Origin: Vermamoeba vermiformis
Taxonomy: Eukaryota > Tubulinea > Echinamoebida
Direction: 5' to 3'
Length of the DNA stretch: 31,799 nt
NCBI GenBank assembly: GCA_045837725.1
Contig: JBEWZL010000153.1
Location: 1-31,799, forward strand
Positions within the stretch are counted from its first letter, which is position 1; each line of letters starts with the position of its first letter. The position numbers were made by a program, and so were the translations under genes. This document shows, piece after piece, positions 28,900-31,799 of this stretch. The notes beneath the pieces are model-generated. The model saw nothing but the letters and a program-made list of their open reading frames with translations. It made no database searches and was not told where the DNA came from.

Positions 28900-29650
28900 A
28901 TGAATGGAATGCTGATGATGATGTGCTTTTGCTTGAAGTAAGAGTTGGCAGTGCAATTTAGCCTTGCTAACGGAACACAGACAGAACCTGTGACTTCGGA
29001 TGTGCCAGTGCTGAATCGATCTCAAAGAAGAGAAAAAATTAACTCTGACCAAGCAAATAGTTGTTCGAATGCACAAGACGCTCTTGGAGACAATTTAGAG
29101 CCTGTACGATCCAACAATTCCCAAAATATTACAAACTCACTGCTATCCAACTAGGCGTCAGGGCCAACACAGCTCTCACAAGTATCGACAAAAGAAATAC
29201 AATCTGAAACTCAGGCAAACGGAGGCACATGCAAGGTAAGCATTGCAAAGCAGATCCACTATTTCTTTATATTACTCAAACGCTATATTTAGACTTTGAA
29301 TATTATTATGCTTTTACATAGTAACCTTTTTATCAGGGAGACAACAATGGCAATGCGACTCAATTGCTCAACGAACAGTCAAGCATCGATCAATTTGTCA
29401 ATGAGTTAAGGAGCGGCACAGAGAATGTAAGTTACCAATAATAACAGAATTGACATATATGTAATTCAATAATAAACAGATTGTGCGCGAAGTTGCTGAC
29501 ATCAATAACATGATGAACAATGAAGCACATAATGGAAGTGAAGGAATTGACGTAAGTTTTATTTTTGATGCCGCTTAGTACCTTTACTCTTCGTTCGATT
29601 CTTTGAATTGAATTGTCAAGGCTGCCAATCAGCACTCTTGCGTTGAATGA
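28900..29650 (+). CDS. N/Q/S-rich multi-exon protein, unrecognised
   Basis: Exons supported by donors and acceptors, all phase 0 at their joins: about 28962-29103, 29155-29235, 29337-29426, 29480-29551 and possibly 29621-29650. They read SLANGTQTEPVTSDVPVLNR..., ASGPTQLSQVSTKE..., GDNNGNATQLLNEQSSIDQF..., IVREVADINNMMNNEAHN. The product is short, polar and probably disordered. The 5' end is unclear: an ATG at 28900 could join in phase only through a 24-nt intron, and it lies just 43 bp from the start of the minus-strand neighbour. The last small exon would overlap the end of the antisense dioxygenase gene. The regular small phase-0 exons are the main evidence that this is a gene. Confidence 0.45.
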
Positions 29651-30697
29651 GCTTATTCTTGTGCGCTGCTTCTTTGTTCTGAAGTCGCAAATTGAGTCGG
29701 TTTTTCAAATAGCTGTGCATCCGTTCTGCAGATCCAAGCTGCTCCGAGAGTGGTTGCACAGACCACTGAGGTGCTGGTGGAATTTCAACGTTGTTATTTG
29801 CATTGTAGTCACGTTCTTCTGCAAGAAATTCGGGGTCACGAATTTGTCCAGGTGCGGTGAAGCAGTTAGCATCAGTGTTCAGCACAATCGACCGGCGATC
29901 GCCAATGTGAGTCAAATTCTCGTGGTATAGTTGTGCTGAGCGAAAGAAAATGATGTCTCCAGGCTGTGCGTTGATTTTGAGGTGTAGATCGCGAAAGGCC
30001 AGCTCGCCACCGGACCAATCTTTGCCAGGCACGACACAACAGCAGCCATCGATGCAGTCCTCATTGTCGATGTGAGGTTGAGAGCCTCCGTGGTTGAGCA
30101 CTGCCATGAGAAATGACTTGCCGAGCACGCGTTGCTTGTCCGGAGTGACGCTGCAGTATTCTTCGTACAACTGCAGGTCTACGTGCGCGAACCATTGGTC
30201 AATCACTTCAAGGAAATCACGCACTCCGGGCTGATCAATGAATTTTAAACCCTTCCCGATCGTTGAATCTCGTGACAAAAATATGTGCAAAGCGTATCGA
30301 CGCCAAAAGCCAACGTGAATCGACGGGTCCTTCGTCTGAGCTGTGCAATTTTGTTCCGCCCATTCAAGAGCAGCCAGTAATTTTTCATTTAAGTCAGAAT
30401 CAACGCCTGCCTTAATATTCCAAATTAACTGCGTTAAAAAAAATTAAATTGAGCTCGGCTGTAATTAATATTATTGTAACGATTATTATAAAAATTATTT
30501 AAATGCTATTGTCTTACCCAACGACCATTCTGGTCCACGACAACGAAGTTACCATCGAGTAAAAATAATTTAAGTGCTTCGATAGGAGTCAGCTGCAGTT
30601 TAGGTGGATCGTTCTTCGACACTGGAGGAGGAGTTATCGTGAGCGTATAATACTTGATACCTCCCCTATACTCAGGCCCGTCTATATACTGAGTCAT
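29616..30697 (-). CDS. 2-oxoglutarate/Fe(II)-dependent dioxygenase
   Basis: Two exons, 30697-30518 and 30428-29616, give 330 aa. The C-terminal half is a double-stranded beta-helix oxygenase. HIDNED places the iron ligands His179 and Asp181; LYHENLTHIGDRRSIVLNT gives the distal His229 and the 2-oxoglutarate-binding Arg near 238. Between them GGELAFRDLHLKINAQPGDIIFFRSAQLYH is the typical core strand pattern. Such GGEL...PGDxxFFRSxxLxH enzymes are common in fungi and some invertebrates and resemble the broad prolyl-hydroxylase/TET-JBP-like group; the substrate cannot be read. The first exon (YYTLTITPPPVSKNDPPKLQ...) is unplaced. The start is the first ATG of the frame. The protein has a basic, coiled C-terminus (RLNLRLQNKEAAHKNKLIQRK). 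Confidence 0.82.
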
Positions 30698-30911
30698 TGT
30701 TTTTGAATACAATAATTTAATTTGTTCGAACAAAAAAAATGACTTCTGACTACGGGTACACTCCTATTTTTAGCTTTTTCAGATTTGCAACCTTAATAAC
30801 TCTGCAACAACACCTTCAATTATTGTGCCACTTTCAGGATCAACTTTTTTTCATGTACTGAACAGCTTCGATCCTTACCTGCAAATTTGCGGTAATAAAT
30901 TATTGTTGATA
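30698..30911. promoter_or_regulatory. Spacer upstream of dioxygenase gene
   Basis: This is 214 bp between the dioxygenase start (minus) and the next plus-strand exon. An ATG at 30739 opens a 47-codon frame that I cannot splice in phase to the next exon. An acceptor GTTGATAG ends at 30911. The stretch probably holds both promoters and a missed 5' exon. Confidence 0.35.
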
Positions 30912-31749
30912 GGTTCCCACTGTCAATACCACACCTGCTGAGCTCCAAGTCCCAGATGTCTCACTTCTAGACTGCCAAGTAGCAGGAGAGATGATGATTG
31001 TGGGACCTTACACGTTGTACCCAAGATTGGAATCGGCAGAACACCAAGTACAGTTACAGCTTGGACACACTGTGCGGCATTGCAAGAAAAAGTACACCGC
31101 TCTTGCCCTAGTTAAAGACAAAAGAGGCACCATTAGACTCCTAGCAATTGCCACATCAAATTACAACACAAAGCCAAAGTTATTGTCTCTTGGAAGCTGC
31201 ACAGTGCTAGAGTCCAATCCATCAGCACTTCCCAAGGTTACAGAGTGCTTACAGAGGTGGATAGATGAACAAATGGGCCATCAAATAGTAAAAGTCAGTC
31301 CTCTAGCCAAACCCCAAAGAAAGAGATGTAGAATAGAGCTGTTTGATGAAGACACTCAGCCAGCAAAGAAGCACTAGCCCAAGTCTGTCACAAAGAAGGT
31401 TCCCACTGCACAGAAGGCTCAGGTGGTCAAAACCATGCTGGCTGGGACTGTGGAAGACTTACCAGAGCAAATGCAGCCAGTGCACGCTAGTGCACCACTC
31501 TCTCAAGGAATCAGTCTTCAGTGGCCCACTGCTTCGTCTACTAATCTATCTTTGAGACTTCAACTGGAAGAACATGAGATAAGGCTAATGCAACACCAAC
31601 TCATTAGCAATGAGCTCCATTCCCACGAAGAAAGAGAGAGAATTCTACAACAACTCAATGACCAGAGGCTGCGCAACTTAGAAAACCAACAGATGCTGCT
31701 GCAGGCACTGTTGTACAACAGCACAGGTGCTGACCAGAAGTTTGTATAA
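30912..31749 (+). CDS. Coding region with one in-frame TAG; coiled-coil C-terminus, unrecognised
   Basis: From the acceptor at 30911 the frame is open through VPTVNTTPAELQVPDVSLLD and a globular-looking part (YTALALVKDKRGTIRLLAIA, LSLGSCTVLESNPSALPKV) to a basic run and a TAG at 31375-31377. It then stays open in the same frame to TAA at 31747-31749, ending in a clear coiled coil (LRLQLEEHEIRLMQHQLISN). The first ATG is at 30991. Two AATAAA signals at 31763-31768 and 31785-31790 follow, so the 3' end is real. An 84-nt in-frame intron (31294-31377, donor GTCAGT, acceptor CACTAG) could remove the stop; otherwise it is a pseudogene, a polymorphism or an error. No family recognised; codon use differs from the left part of the window. 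Confidence 0.5.
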
Positions 31750-31762
31750 AGATGAAAATGTT

Positions 31763-31790
31763 AATAAAGAGGTTTTACAATTTCAATAAA
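31763..31790 (+). terminator. Two poly(A) signals AATAAA
   Basis: AATAAA at 31763-31768 and 31785-31790 lie 14 and 36 nt after the last stop codon on the plus strand. They mark the 3' end of the coiled-coil gene. Confidence 0.7.
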
Positions 31791-31799
31791 ATTCTATTA

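Noticed and set aside
1-31799. CRISPR arrays, rRNA, tRNA genes, viral or LTR-type elements
   Set aside because: I found no regular spaced repeats, cloverleaf-like boxes, rRNA-like blocks, reverse transcriptase, integrase, capsid or long terminal repeats.

Overview
The window is a gene-dense piece of a eukaryotic nuclear genome, most likely from an early-branching animal with a compact genome (a sponge is my best guess) or a close unicellular relative of animals. The gene set includes KCTD9, LRRC58-like, DCAF11, PRPF3, HEMK1, a GNPTAB-like Stealth protein and a DH-PH-RhoGAP protein. Genes are packed 60-420 bp apart. Most introns are about 40-65 nt, with GTACGT/GTAAGT donors and often an AT-rich acceptor such as CTATTTATAG. 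All gene models below are my own splicing by eye. Exon phases were checked by arithmetic, and no transcript or homology search was available.

Layout of 1-26,588: Stealth/GNPTAB-like (-), LRRC58-like (+), KCTD9 (+), PRPF3 (-), HEMK1 (+), IQ-DH-PH-RhoGAP (-), a 1,534-aa cysteine-rich receptor with a THH1/TOM1-type 7TM domain (-), a disordered Ser-rich protein (-), DCAF11 (+), a mitochondrial multi-pass protein (-), mitochondrial ribosomal protein L33 (+), a DSC3-like ubiquitin-like membrane protein (-), and a short coiled-coil membrane protein (+). Neighbours mostly alternate as divergent pairs sharing 150-420 bp promoters and convergent pairs separated by 60-222 bp. The genes are mainly unrelated housekeeping functions (splicing, translation, ubiquitin ligase adaptors, Rho signalling), so there is no operon-like system.

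26,589-31,799 looks different. It starts with about 1.5 kb of gene-poor DNA holding two diverged copies of a repeat. Then come a small basic protein (-), an N/Q/S-rich multi-exon protein (+), a 2-oxoglutarate/Fe(II) dioxygenase (-), and a + strand coding region interrupted by one in-frame TAG.

The most striking signal is not a gene. In the first 23.3 kb the E-box palindrome CACGTG occurs about 80 times by my hand count (about 6 expected by chance). Eleven 12-mers of the form TGACA-NN-TGTCA also occur (well under one expected). They lie in exons, introns and intergenic DNA alike. Both nearly vanish from 23.3 kb onward. This resembles a highly iterated palindrome in a eukaryote and is the strongest candidate for something undescribed.
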